Positions 37,164 to 44,803 of a stretch of DNA of 64,000 bases are shown here, in pieces (positions within the stretch are counted from its first letter, which is position 1; each line of letters opens with the position of its first letter). A model generated the notes under the pieces. That model ran no database searches, had not been told where the DNA came from, and saw nothing but the letters and a program-made list of their open reading frames with translations. The translations under genes and the position numbers were made by a program. The DNA comes from Flammeovirga yaeyamensis (GTDB lineage: Bacteria; Bacteroidota; Bacteroidia; Cytophagales; Flammeovirgaceae): contig NZ_CP076132.1 in assembly GCF_018736045.1 (NCBI RefSeq), forward strand, positions 4,637,001-4,701,000. The letters are read 5' to 3'.

Positions 37164-37212
37164 TTTCTTCTTTGTTTAAAATGAATGATTTTTTGATATA
37201 CTCTCGACGGAT

Positions 37213-37319
37213 CATCTTACTGAAAGATGTACCGGAAAGTAGGGATACAACAAACCGACAGGTACTTTTTTAGTACCTAATAACAAAGGTGATTTAAAAT
37301 GGAAATTGCACCTGTCGGT
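37213..37319. other. Structured intergenic segment with overlapping alternative stems
   Basis: The 271-bp gap upstream of rsgA holds three inverted repeats. CATCTT/AAGATG is at 37213-37218 and 37224-37229. ACCGACAGGT at 37254-37263 pairs with ACCTGTCGGT at 37310-37319 (perfect, 10 bp). GGTACT at 37261-37266 pairs with AGTACC at 37272-37277. The last two share bases 37261-37263, so they cannot form together. Read on the minus strand it would be the rsgA leader; on the plus strand a free small RNA. I do not recognise it as tmRNA, RNase P RNA, 6S RNA or a known riboswitch. Confidence 0.4.
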
Positions 37320-37434
37320 CTACGCCGAGATAGGATGCACTATAGGTAATGTATGTGTCATAAGCCACAAAGATGAGAGTTAAGTTGAACGAATGCAACT
37401 TTCTCAAAATGAAGTGTTTATTTATTGATGTTTA

Positions 37435-37599
37435 TTAAATAATTGAGATTCTTTTCTTGTTCTTCTTGAATCCCCAAGGGCAGTGTTTACATTGGTTTTT
37501 ACAGCAATATCCTCTTTTTATATGATACGCTTTTGTAAAAACATACAAGCCATTTTCGATATAATAATCTTCTCCTTCTTTTAATTTCTCGCTGCTCAT
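37435..37599 (-). CDS. Short cysteine-rich DUF5522-type protein
   Basis: 54 residues, ATG at 37597-37599, stop at 37435-37437. The sequence contains YYIENGLYVFTKAYHIKRG and then the Cys cluster YCCKNQCKHCPWGF with four cysteines and a His, likely a metal site. This arrangement matches the DUF5522 family of about 50-residue Bacteroidota proteins. Function is unknown. The tail is basic (KKNKKR). It precedes rsgA on the same strand with 271 bp between. Confidence 0.75.
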   Translation of the reverse strand: MSSEKLKEGEDYYIENGLYVFTKAYHIKRGYCCKNQCKHCPWGFKKNKKRISII

Positions 37600-37953
37600 A
37601 TTTCAAAAAAAATGTTCTTCACCAAAAAAGACATTTCATAGGCACGGACTTTCAATATAACAGAAAAGATTGGAAATACCATATTTTTGAAATGAACTTT
37701 TTGTTAATATAATTCTGTTGTTTTGAATAAAATCGAATTTTAATTTCAAACAAAACATTTGCAACAAAATTAAATTTTGATTTATCAAATAATAACTCTA
37801 ACTTATGATTAAGCAAACGATCAAAACATCACCAAAAAACAGAACAAAACTTTGATCAATTGCTACCGTGCACCGCACATCAAAGTATTTTTTTATTTGA
37901 TTCAACGTGCATACCTCTAGACGGGAGATTGTGCGTTATTACATCCTTCTCAT
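37600..37953. other. AT-rich intergenic region
   Basis: 354 bp between two divergent gene starts (DUF5522 on minus, DUF4258-like on plus). It must hold both promoters, but no TAnnTTTG box is seen in either orientation. GC content rises after about 37860 (ACCGTGCACCGCACAT, ACGGGAGATTGTGCG) close to the plus-strand gene. No gene or repeat is recognised. Confidence 0.4.
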
Positions 37954-38193
37954 ATGTTTATTGAAATCACAGACCACGCTTTCAATGCGATGTCCAAGCG
38001 ATGTCGACATTGGAGAAAGAAAGATTATCTAAACATCGTTCACCAAGCATACAAATCAGAATGCTATGGTAGTCATTGCAAAAGGGACAAACGAAAGTAT
38101 AAGTCCTTTATCTTCATCTTCGAGGACACCCGTCTCATTACCGTTTACCGTTCTCGAAAAAAATCTAAAAACTACATAAACAGGGCCTCATGA
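37954..38193 (+). CDS. Small basic DUF4258-like protein
   Basis: 79 residues. The order ITDHAFNAMSKRCRHWRKK (helix), then strands YKSFIFIFEDTRLITVYR and a basic tail RKKSKNYINR, resembles the DUF4258/RelE-like small beta-sheet fold with its H..xRM and VVTVY signatures. It is basic, as expected for an RNA-interacting protein. Its stop overlaps the next gene's start by 4 bp (ATGA), so the pair is translationally coupled. A toxin-antitoxin-like or mobile-element-derived origin is possible, but neither partner is a recognised toxin or antitoxin. Confidence 0.6.
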   Translation: MFIEITDHAFNAMSKRCRHWRKKDYLNIVHQAYKSECYGSHCKRDKRKYKSFIFIFEDTRLITVYRSRKKSKNYINRAS

Positions 38194-38522
38194 AGCATTT
38201 TGTAAAACCAAAAGTGACTGCATCTGCACTAGGAAACGATTATGAGTTCAATGTCAACATTAGAGCGAACTCAGAATTCGAACTTGGCGTCTGTGCTCAG
38301 CTGATTCAAAGAATGAAAGACATTCTGGTCGACAACGAAATCCAAAGAAGGGGATTAAAAGAGTTGTATAAATTTGCTGACAAAGAAGACGAAGAGCAGT
38401 TCTATGATATTCTTCGCATGAGTATTTGGGAGGAATTAATGGCTCAAGGAGATGTAGTACTCGACTTAGGTCGTAGTGGCTATAGACGAATGGATGGGGA
38501 AATACGTCAGATGATTAAATGA
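38190..38522 (+). CDS. Small acidic protein coupled to the DUF4258-like gene
   Basis: 110 residues, overlapping the upstream gene by 4 bp. The N-terminus is beta-like (VKPKVTASALGNDYEFNVNIRA); the rest is helical and acidic (LKELYKFADKEDEEQFYDI), ending GRSGYRRMDGEIRQMIK. No DNA-binding motif or membrane segment is seen, and no family is recognised. Coupling to a basic partner suggests the two act together, for example as a complex. Confidence 0.6.
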   Translation: MKHFVKPKVTASALGNDYEFNVNIRANSEFELGVCAQLIQRMKDILVDNEIQRRGLKELYKFADKEDEEQFYDILRMSIWEELMAQGDVVLDLGRSGYRRMDGEIRQMIK

Positions 38523-38597
38523 TGCATTCCCTTTTTTTAGTATCGATTTTTTCTGGATACATCAATTTTTGATTTTTATTAAACCTTTATAATGAAA

Positions 38598-38623
38598 AAG
38601 ACCCCGTCCAAAAACGGGGTCTT
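38598..38623 (-). terminator. Intrinsic terminator of the glucosaminidase gene
   Basis: AAGACCCCGT at 38598-38607 and ACGGGGTCTT at 38614-38623 form a perfect 10-bp stem with a 6-nt loop. On the minus strand TTTCATT follows. A second small hairpin (AAAGGCA/TGCCTTT, near 38632-38648) lies between it and the stop codon. It could also stop the plus-strand pair, though without a T-run. Confidence 0.8.
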
Positions 38624-38670
38624 CCTATATAAAAGGCATTGCCTTTAAAAGCCAAGAAATAAGGTTGATT

Positions 38671-39315
38671 CTAGTAGCCCGATGGCATACAGAATCTAAT
38701 GTGTTGTGCTTCTACACTACTAACTGATGCTACTTGTTGAAGTTCCTCAGATCTTCTTGCAATAGCTTCTTCTTCACGCATTTCGTCAACTACTGGAGCT
38801 ACAAAGTTGTCCATTACCGACGATACTAATTGTAAATACTTAGGATTGGTAGCATAACCTGCATTCGCAATGGCTTGAATTTGCTCATTTGCATTGAATG
38901 TATCGAATAAACCATTATTCCTATAAGTATGATAACTAGTTAGCACTTTACAGTAGTCCTCAACAGCCTGTTCTAAAGAAGAGTAAACTCTATATCTACG
39001 GTATCTTTGTTCGCCGTTATCATAAACGAGTTTACTTTTAGTAGGGTTAGTTGATGCAATATTGAAAATTCTGAAGTCCTTTCTTAATTCCCAACCTTGC
39101 TCAGCTATTGCCTGTGAGATAGCTACTTTAGTATTAATTCCATATTTTCTACAGATCGGGTCGAAAGACTTATACAACAAACGTATGTAGTTCTCTCTTT
39201 TAATTTGATCCGTATCTTTTACACTTACAATTGAATTATTAGAAGAAGCGAAGGCTAAGTCCAGGTTTCCAAAAGGTAATGCTATAATGGAAAAAATGAG
39301 TAAAAACTTTTTCAT
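38671..39315 (-). CDS. Secreted glucosaminidase-domain protein (GH73 type)
   Basis: 214 residues from the ATG at 39313-39315. The signal peptide is at 1-23 (FLLIFSIIALPFGNLDLAFA). The GH73-like domain at about 40-175 contains SQAIAEQGWEL with the candidate catalytic acid E72, followed by FRIFNIAST in the place of the usual NLFGIK, and YSSLEQAVEDYCKVL, as in peptidoglycan hydrolases. It would cleave GlcNAc-beta-1,4-MurNAc bonds. The C-terminal 40 residues are a Glu/Arg-rich helix and a short end with one Cys. A -7-like box and a double hairpin lie in its leader. Confidence 0.88.
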   Translation of the reverse strand: MKKFLLIFSIIALPFGNLDLAFASSNNSIVSVKDTDQIKRENYIRLLYKSFDPICRKYGINTKVAISQAIAEQGWELRKDFRIFNIASTNPTKSKLVYDNGEQRYRRYRVYSSLEQAVEDYCKVLTSYHTYRNNGLFDTFNANEQIQAIANAGYATNPKYLQLVSSVMDNFVAPVVDEMREEEAIARRSEELQQVASVSSVEAQHIRFCMPSGY

Positions 39316-39842
39316 TAAAAGTTTATTTCGTGAAAATATCAAGTGTCCGTCTGACGCTTGTGCTGATTATCAGCGAGTTACAGATTGATTTTGTGTTTTT
39401 CAAAATGTTGACTGCAAATATATAGCACACGTATGTAATAAAAAAATTTTCAAGTTATAATTTTCATCACCTTAATTTTAACTATTCTAGTTATTAATTG
39501 TACTATTCTAACATAACACTATAAACGACCACGTTTTTTAAGAAAAAACCGAGATAGCATAGCACTTTATGATGATGAAATATTCTTAAAAAATTTAACC
39601 TAATTAACTTTTATTTAAAATAACACGTAAGTTTTCTCTAGAATGACACAAAATTCATCACATTAAGTGTACATATAACTCCACTATCACATTAACATTC
39701 CAGACCTAAAAGTGTTCAACAATCTGTTTTTCAGATGAAATTCTTTTGAAATGATCAGAAAATCAATAATTTGTATATAAATATCTTATACTCTATACTA
39801 TTCTCTTAGTGCCCTAAACTTTAAATTGACTTTTATAAATAA
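39316..39842. other. Divergent intergenic region with a candidate glucosaminidase promoter and double-hairpin leader
   Basis: 527 bp, AT-rich, no gene. On the minus strand TATATTTG (39415-39422) matches the -7 consensus about 100 bp before the glucosaminidase start. In the leader AAGTGTC/GACGCTT (39341-39347 with 39353-39359) and GCTGA/TCAGC (39362-39366 with 39370-39374) form two adjacent hairpins starting 26 bp before the ATG. The plus-strand half, 39430-39842, shows no recognisable promoter or repeat. Confidence 0.4.
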
Positions 39843-40757
39843 ATGAGAAATCACTCTTCAGATTTTAAAAAGGAACTATTACAACAGAAAAGCTGGATCA
39901 GAATGGGTATCGCTGGAATTGTACTTTGTGGTACAGTGATAACTTATGCCGTTTTTAATGGAAGCGATGGAAGTAAGCAACAACGAATGCGTATTAATGA
40001 ACTGGAAAAAAGAAATGCACAGATTGAAGCAGAAGGAAGTGCATACCTATCAAAGATCAAACATCAAAATGATCGGATTCTAGATCTTAAAGATGATGTT
40101 TTAAGACTTGAGAAAAAGCTCAACTTAAAAGAAGCGGAATTAACTACTCATGATCAAACACTTGACATGAAACAAGGATCGATACGATCGTTGGAATCTC
40201 GTATTTCTGAGTTAAAAGACGACAAATATAGAATGCAAAGAAATATCGATGAGAACAATCGAGTAATACAAGAAATGAGTCAACGTTCCAAAGAACAAAA
40301 TGAATTACTCAAGCAGACTCAAAATCAATTAAAAGATGTACAAGCTCAGTTAGAAAGAATACAAGCTAAACATCTTGCTGCTTTAAAAGATCAAAAATTA
40401 GCGGAACAGTCTGAAATAGCTGCACAGGAGGCCTTACGTAATCAAAAAATGTTGTACTCTAATTTAATGCAAGAATTAGCGACAACTCGTGCCAATTTAA
40501 ATACCGCTACTTTACAAGCAAACGATAAAGATCTTCAATTACAGTTGGCTCAGCAGAAGGAACTTCAACAGCAACAACTACAATACAAAGAAAAAGAGTT
40601 ACAAACACAGGCAAATACCGACCTTTATAAGCTGATTTCTGTGACAAGTATTGTTTTGGTCATTGCCTTGATTATTTTTGTAGTGTTCGCATTACAAAAA
40701 TCAGATAATGATTTTATATTATTTAGTCGATCACAAAGGAAAGACGAAGTTACTTAA
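39843..40757 (+). CDS. Membrane-anchored coiled-coil protein
   Basis: 304 residues. One membrane segment lies near the N-terminus (about 20-38, MGIAGIVLCGTVITYAVF) and a second near the C-terminus (about 262-284, LISVTSIVLVIALIIFVVFAL). Between them lie ~210 residues of nearly continuous coiled coil with heptads and Gln-rich runs (QQKELQQQQLQYKEKELQ). Both ends would face the same side, so the coil may span or line the periplasm. No family is recognised. It precedes the kinase gene by 14 bp and probably shares its transcript. Confidence 0.78.
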   Translation: MRNHSSDFKKELLQQKSWIRMGIAGIVLCGTVITYAVFNGSDGSKQQRMRINELEKRNAQIEAEGSAYLSKIKHQNDRILDLKDDVLRLEKKLNLKEAELTTHDQTLDMKQGSIRSLESRISELKDDKYRMQRNIDENNRVIQEMSQRSKEQNELLKQTQNQLKDVQAQLERIQAKHLAALKDQKLAEQSEIAAQEALRNQKMLYSNLMQELATTRANLNTATLQANDKDLQLQLAQQKELQQQQLQYKEKELQTQANTDLYKLISVTSIVLVIALIIFVVFALQKSDNDFILFSRSQRKDEVT

Positions 40758-40771
40758 ACTAATCGAAGAGT

Positions 40772-41641
40772 ATTTTACATCTAATTGCAGATAGCGGCTC
40801 AACAAAAACAGATTGGACATTAATCAATCCATCTGAAAAAAAGGTGATTTTTAAACTAACCTCACCTGGTTACAATCCATTTTTTTGGTCTGAACAAGAT
40901 TTGCTGTCTTCATTTATTAATGATGAAGAACAAATTGCCCCTTATATAAAAAATGCTGATCTCGAGATCTTCTTCTACGGTGCTGGCTTAGGAAGTGAGG
41001 AAAACAAATCAACTATTCAATCGGCGCTAGAAAAAGTATTTTACTCAAAAAATATTTTCGTTGAAGATGACCTTTTCGGAGCAGCAAGAGGCTTACTTCT
41101 AAATTATAGAGGTATAGCTTGTATTTTAGGTACAGGTGCAAACTCAGGGTATTATACCGGAAAAAAAATAGCGAACCGCCCCATTTCTCTTGGTTATTTA
41201 TTGAGTGATTTTGGAAGTGGAGCGACGATAGGACTGGCTTTTTTAAAGCTATTACTAACGAATAAATTAAACATTACGACCATCGACTCTTTCATAGAAG
41301 AATTTGATTATAGTACAGATTACATTCTAAGTCGATTATATAAGGAAGAACGCCCGAATGCATTTTGTGCTTCTTTTGCTCCTTTTATTATTAAATCAGT
41401 TGAACTTGACCCTGCACTAAGTTCGATGTTAAAGCAACAAATGATGATGTTTGTTGACTATTATGTCTTGCCTTTTGTTCGATCTAAGAAAGAACGTATT
41501 AGTATTACAGGAAGTATTGCGTATCACTTCAAATCATATATAGAAGATGCCTTTCATGAAAATCAATTACAGAAACCCGAAATAGTGGCTTCCCCTTCTG
41601 AGGGTTTGATTGAATATCATATGCATCATCTCAACTCATAA
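40772..41641 (+). CDS. BadF/BadG-type N-acetylglucosamine kinase, probable ATT start
   Basis: About 289 residues if translation begins at ATT 40772-40774. From there the frame reads LHLIADSGSTKTDW, the ASKHA phosphate-1 motif normally found at the very N-terminus of this family. The next standard start, a GTG at 40844, would remove that motif and destroy the ATP site. An in-frame stop at 40760-40762 leaves only four codons upstream of the ATT. GAAGAG just before could aid initiation. Later motifs are ILGTGANSGYY (phosphate 2) and GYLLSDFGSGATIG, plus a late ITGSIAYHFKSY. It would phosphorylate GlcNAc or a related amino sugar. It lies between the coiled-coil and GHL10 genes, near an AmpG-like transporter. 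Confidence 0.82.
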   Translation: MLHLIADSGSTKTDWTLINPSEKKVIFKLTSPGYNPFFWSEQDLLSSFINDEEQIAPYIKNADLEIFFYGAGLGSEENKSTIQSALEKVFYSKNIFVEDDLFGAARGLLLNYRGIACILGTGANSGYYTGKKIANRPISLGYLLSDFGSGATIGLAFLKLLLTNKLNITTIDSFIEEFDYSTDYILSRLYKEERPNAFCASFAPFIIKSVELDPALSSMLKQQMMMFVDYYVLPFVRSKKERISITGSIAYHFKSYIEDAFHENQLQKPEIVASPSEGLIEYHMHHLNS

Positions 41642-41692
41642 TTCAATTGGGTATCAATTAACAAATAACTTTTTAAACTAAATATTAGCCTC

Positions 41693-43228
41693 ATGAAAAG
41701 TGGTTATTTCTTTACATTCATTTTTAGCCTAATTTTTTGCTTTTCCAGCTTTGCTCAGAAAAGAGAATTAAGAGCGGTTTGGATCGCTACGGTAAATAAT
41801 ATTGATTTCCCTGCCAATAATTCGATGAGCCCGAACGACCTTAAAGCCGATTATGTTCGCTATCTCGATAAAATAAAATCTACAGGTTTAAATACAGTCA
41901 TTGTACAAGTTCGCCCTGTGGCAGACACTTTTTATCCTTCTGGGTTTGAACCTTGGAGTAAGTACATGACAGGTAAACAAGGAGTTGCCCCTAACCCCTA
42001 TTTCAATCCTCTTCAATTTATGATTGAAGAAGCCCACCAAAGAAATTTAGATTTTCATGCTTGGTTTAATCCTTATCGAGCAACAATGAATTCCGATACC
42101 ACTGCCTTATCGCAAGAACATCCTTTTTATCAGCATAGAGATTGGTTTGTAAAATATGGCAATAAATATATGTACAACCCAGGACATCCTGATGCTAGAG
42201 AATATGTGTTGGATGCGATTATGGAAGTGGTGAGACATTACGATTTAGATGCCGTGCATTTCGATGATTATTTCTACCCTTACAAAGTACAAGGTGAAGT
42301 TTTTCCTGACTCCACTACTTTTACTGAGAATAATCCAAAGCAATTTGATAAAATCGAAGATTGGAGGAGAGATAATGTAGATTACTTCGTAGAGAATTTA
42401 TCTTCACGAATAAAACAAGAACGTCCCGATGTCCAATTTGGGATTAGTCCTTTTGGCGTTTGGAGAAATAATGATGTTGACCCCAATGGTTCAAAAACAA
42501 GAGCGGGAATTACCAATTACGACGACCTCTATGCCGATGTGGTAAAATGGATGAAAAAAGGTTGGTTAGACTATGTCATTCCTCAAGTATATTGGCATAG
42601 AAAGTTAGGTGCTGCTCCTTATGAAGAAGTGGTCAAATGGTGGGATAAAAACTCCTTTGGAACACAATTATATATAGGCCACGCACTCTATAAAGTGGAA
42701 AAATGGGAAGCCAACGATGAAATTGCTGCTCAATTAGATATCAATAAGAAATATAAAAATGTACAAGGAAGTGCTTTCTTTAGTGCTAAATTCTTATTTA
42801 GTAACCCTAAAAATATAGTGCAGACTTTACAGAGAAGCTACCCTTACTTTACCTTACCTCCTTCGAGCAATAAAATGGATCAAACTCCACCTTCCAAAGT
42901 GAGAATATCAAGTACTGAGGGACAACTCGATGCTGGACTTAAGATTACTTGGGAGGATATTAACTTTGATACCAACGCAAAGAAATATTTAATTTATAGA
43001 TATGAAGATTTTGGATTTGGTGTTTTAGATGGTCAGTTTATTCATAAAATCATCAACAGATCACCTTATAAAGAACAAGTATTTATTGATGATCAATTAG
43101 AAAAAGGAAAACAATATACTTATATCATCACGGCATTAAGCAATAACAAAATTGAGAGTAACCGAAGCAATGCTATCACTGTAAAAGCGGGAGGATTTTT
43201 GAGTAAAAAAATCAAGGTCGTACATTAA
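41693..43228 (+). CDS. Secreted GHL10-type glycoside hydrolase (DUF187) with a fibronectin-like tail
   Basis: 511 residues. Signal peptide 1-21 (FIFSLIFCFSSFAQ). GHL10 TIM-barrel domain at about 25-340, starting RELRAVWIATVNNIDFP, with VQVRPVADTFYPSGFEPWS, FHAWFNPYR, AVHFDDYFYPY (acidic pair in the active site) and VIPQVYWHR. A fibronectin type III-like domain follows at about 398-500. E. coli YngK/DigH is a relative that hydrolyses denuded peptidoglycan glycan strands, so a peptidoglycan role fits. It is followed 24 bp later by the AmpG-like transporter. Confidence 0.9.
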   Translation: MKSGYFFTFIFSLIFCFSSFAQKRELRAVWIATVNNIDFPANNSMSPNDLKADYVRYLDKIKSTGLNTVIVQVRPVADTFYPSGFEPWSKYMTGKQGVAPNPYFNPLQFMIEEAHQRNLDFHAWFNPYRATMNSDTTALSQEHPFYQHRDWFVKYGNKYMYNPGHPDAREYVLDAIMEVVRHYDLDAVHFDDYFYPYKVQGEVFPDSTTFTENNPKQFDKIEDWRRDNVDYFVENLSSRIKQERPDVQFGISPFGVWRNNDVDPNGSKTRAGITNYDDLYADVVKWMKKGWLDYVIPQVYWHRKLGAAPYEEVVKWWDKNSFGTQLYIGHALYKVEKWEANDEIAAQLDINKKYKNVQGSAFFSAKFLFSNPKNIVQTLQRSYPYFTLPPSSNKMDQTPPSKVRISSTEGQLDAGLKITWEDINFDTNAKKYLIYRYEDFGFGVLDGQFIHKIINRSPYKEQVFIDDQLEKGKQYTYIITALSNNKIESNRSNAITVKAGGFLSKKIKVVH

Positions 43229-43252
43229 CATCAACCGGATAACAACACTAAA

Positions 43253-44689
43253 ATGAATAAAACGAAAAACCCTTTGTTTTGGATTCCAAGTATCTACTTT
43301 ATCGAAGGTCTTCCTTATACCATGGTGATGACCGTAGCGGTAATTATGTATAAAAACTTAGGCATTCCAAACGAAGATATAGCACTATATACTTCTTGGC
43401 TATACCTACCTTGGGTGATTAAACCTTTCTGGAGTCCGGTAGTCGATGCTTTAAAAACTAAAAAGTGGTGGATGTTTATTACCCAAACCCTTATTGGAGG
43501 TGCATTTGCCTGTGTTGCTTTCACTCTGCCTGTAGATCAGTTTTTTCAGTATTCATTGGCCGCCTTTTGGATTGTAGCATTTACTTCTGCCACTAACGAT
43601 ATCGCAACCGATGGTTTTTACATGATTGCCTTAAAAGAAGAAGAACAATCTTTATTTGTAGGAATCAGAAGTATCTTTTATCGTTTGGCTATGTGGGCTG
43701 GACAAGGAGGAATTGTGATGATCAGTGGTGAGTTATTCGAATATTATGATAACTATAAAACAGCTTGGAGTATCATTTTCTTTGGTTTAGGTATCATCAT
43801 GGTTGGATTTGCTTTGTACCATCGTTTTATCTTACCCGATGCAGAACAACAACGTTCTGATGACGCGAAAAAAGAAGGGGTGACTGAAGGAGTTTTAATG
43901 ATGGTTATTCTAATTTCGATTGCCATCTTTGGATGGGGTATCAATGAATATGTGCAACCGGAAAACACCACGCTTACTTATATTCTTTTAGGTATTATCG
44001 GCTTAGGCATTTTGATATTCAAGTTTAAAAAAGGAACTCAAGAAAGTACATCAAACGAAGAATCTGCCCTTCGAAATTTCTTCAATAAAAAAGACTTAGT
44101 ACAGCTCATTGGCTTTATTCTTTTATTCCGTTTGGGAGAAGGACAATTGGTAAAAATCGCCTCTCCGTTTTTATTAGACGATATTGCACAAGGTGGAATT
44201 GGACTGGACAATGACACTCTAGGTTTTCTTTATGGAACAATTGGGTTAGGTTGTCTCATTGGAGGAGGAATCTTAGGCGGTATTGCTATTTATGCCAAAG
44301 GACTTAAATTTTGGTTGATTCCAATGGTGCTTTCTATCAACCTACCGAATATCGGCTATTGGCTATTATCATCATATCAACCCGAAAGTCAGATTGCTAT
44401 TGGAAGCGTTATCGCTATAGAACAATTCTTTTATGGGTTCGGTTTTACAGCATTAATGATGTACATGGTCTATGTATCCAAAGGAGAACATAAGACTTCT
44501 CATTATGCCATTTGCACGGGCTTCATGGCTTTAGGAATGATGCTTTCCGGTATGGTAAGCGGCTTTATACAGAAGTACTTTGGTTACACCGATTTCTTCT
44601 TGATTGTTGTTTTATCGGGTATTCCTGGATTGCTTTGGGCCTTAAGATTAAAGATTGATCCCGAGTTTGGGATTAAGAAGGAAGAATAA
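43253..44689 (+). CDS. AmpG-like MFS transporter
   Basis: 478 residues, about 12-14 membrane helices. The N-terminus NPLFWIPSIYFIEGLPYTMV and the segment WLYLPWVIKPFWSPVVDAL are typical of the AmpG/PAT group, as is ATNDIATDGFYM in helix 4. AmpG imports anhydro-muropeptides for cell-wall recycling. The gene is next to a GHL10 hydrolase and an amino-sugar kinase, supporting recycling of GlcNAc-containing fragments, although other sugars are possible. Confidence 0.85.
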   Translation: MNKTKNPLFWIPSIYFIEGLPYTMVMTVAVIMYKNLGIPNEDIALYTSWLYLPWVIKPFWSPVVDALKTKKWWMFITQTLIGGAFACVAFTLPVDQFFQYSLAAFWIVAFTSATNDIATDGFYMIALKEEEQSLFVGIRSIFYRLAMWAGQGGIVMISGELFEYYDNYKTAWSIIFFGLGIIMVGFALYHRFILPDAEQQRSDDAKKEGVTEGVLMMVILISIAIFGWGINEYVQPENTTLTYILLGIIGLGILIFKFKKGTQESTSNEESALRNFFNKKDLVQLIGFILLFRLGEGQLVKIASPFLLDDIAQGGIGLDNDTLGFLYGTIGLGCLIGGGILGGIAIYAKGLKFWLIPMVLSINLPNIGYWLLSSYQPESQIAIGSVIAIEQFFYGFGFTALMMYMVYVSKGEHKTSHYAICTGFMALGMMLSGMVSGFIQKYFGYTDFFLIVVLSGIPGLLWALRLKIDPEFGIKKEE

Positions 44690-44803
44690 AATTTTATACA
44701 TAGAGGGGAGTAATTTTTCTATATCATCTTTTTAAAATGAATACCTATAGTAATGGGTTTTCAATTCGTAATTTGATCATCAACGATCACTTATTTGAAT
44801 GAA

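Noticed and set aside
37213-37319. tmRNA, RNase P RNA or SRP RNA
   Set aside because: None of their conserved core sequences could be found on either strand.
40844-40846. GTG start for the BadF-type kinase
   Set aside because: It would remove the phosphate-binding motif DSGSTKTDW, which is present in frame just upstream.
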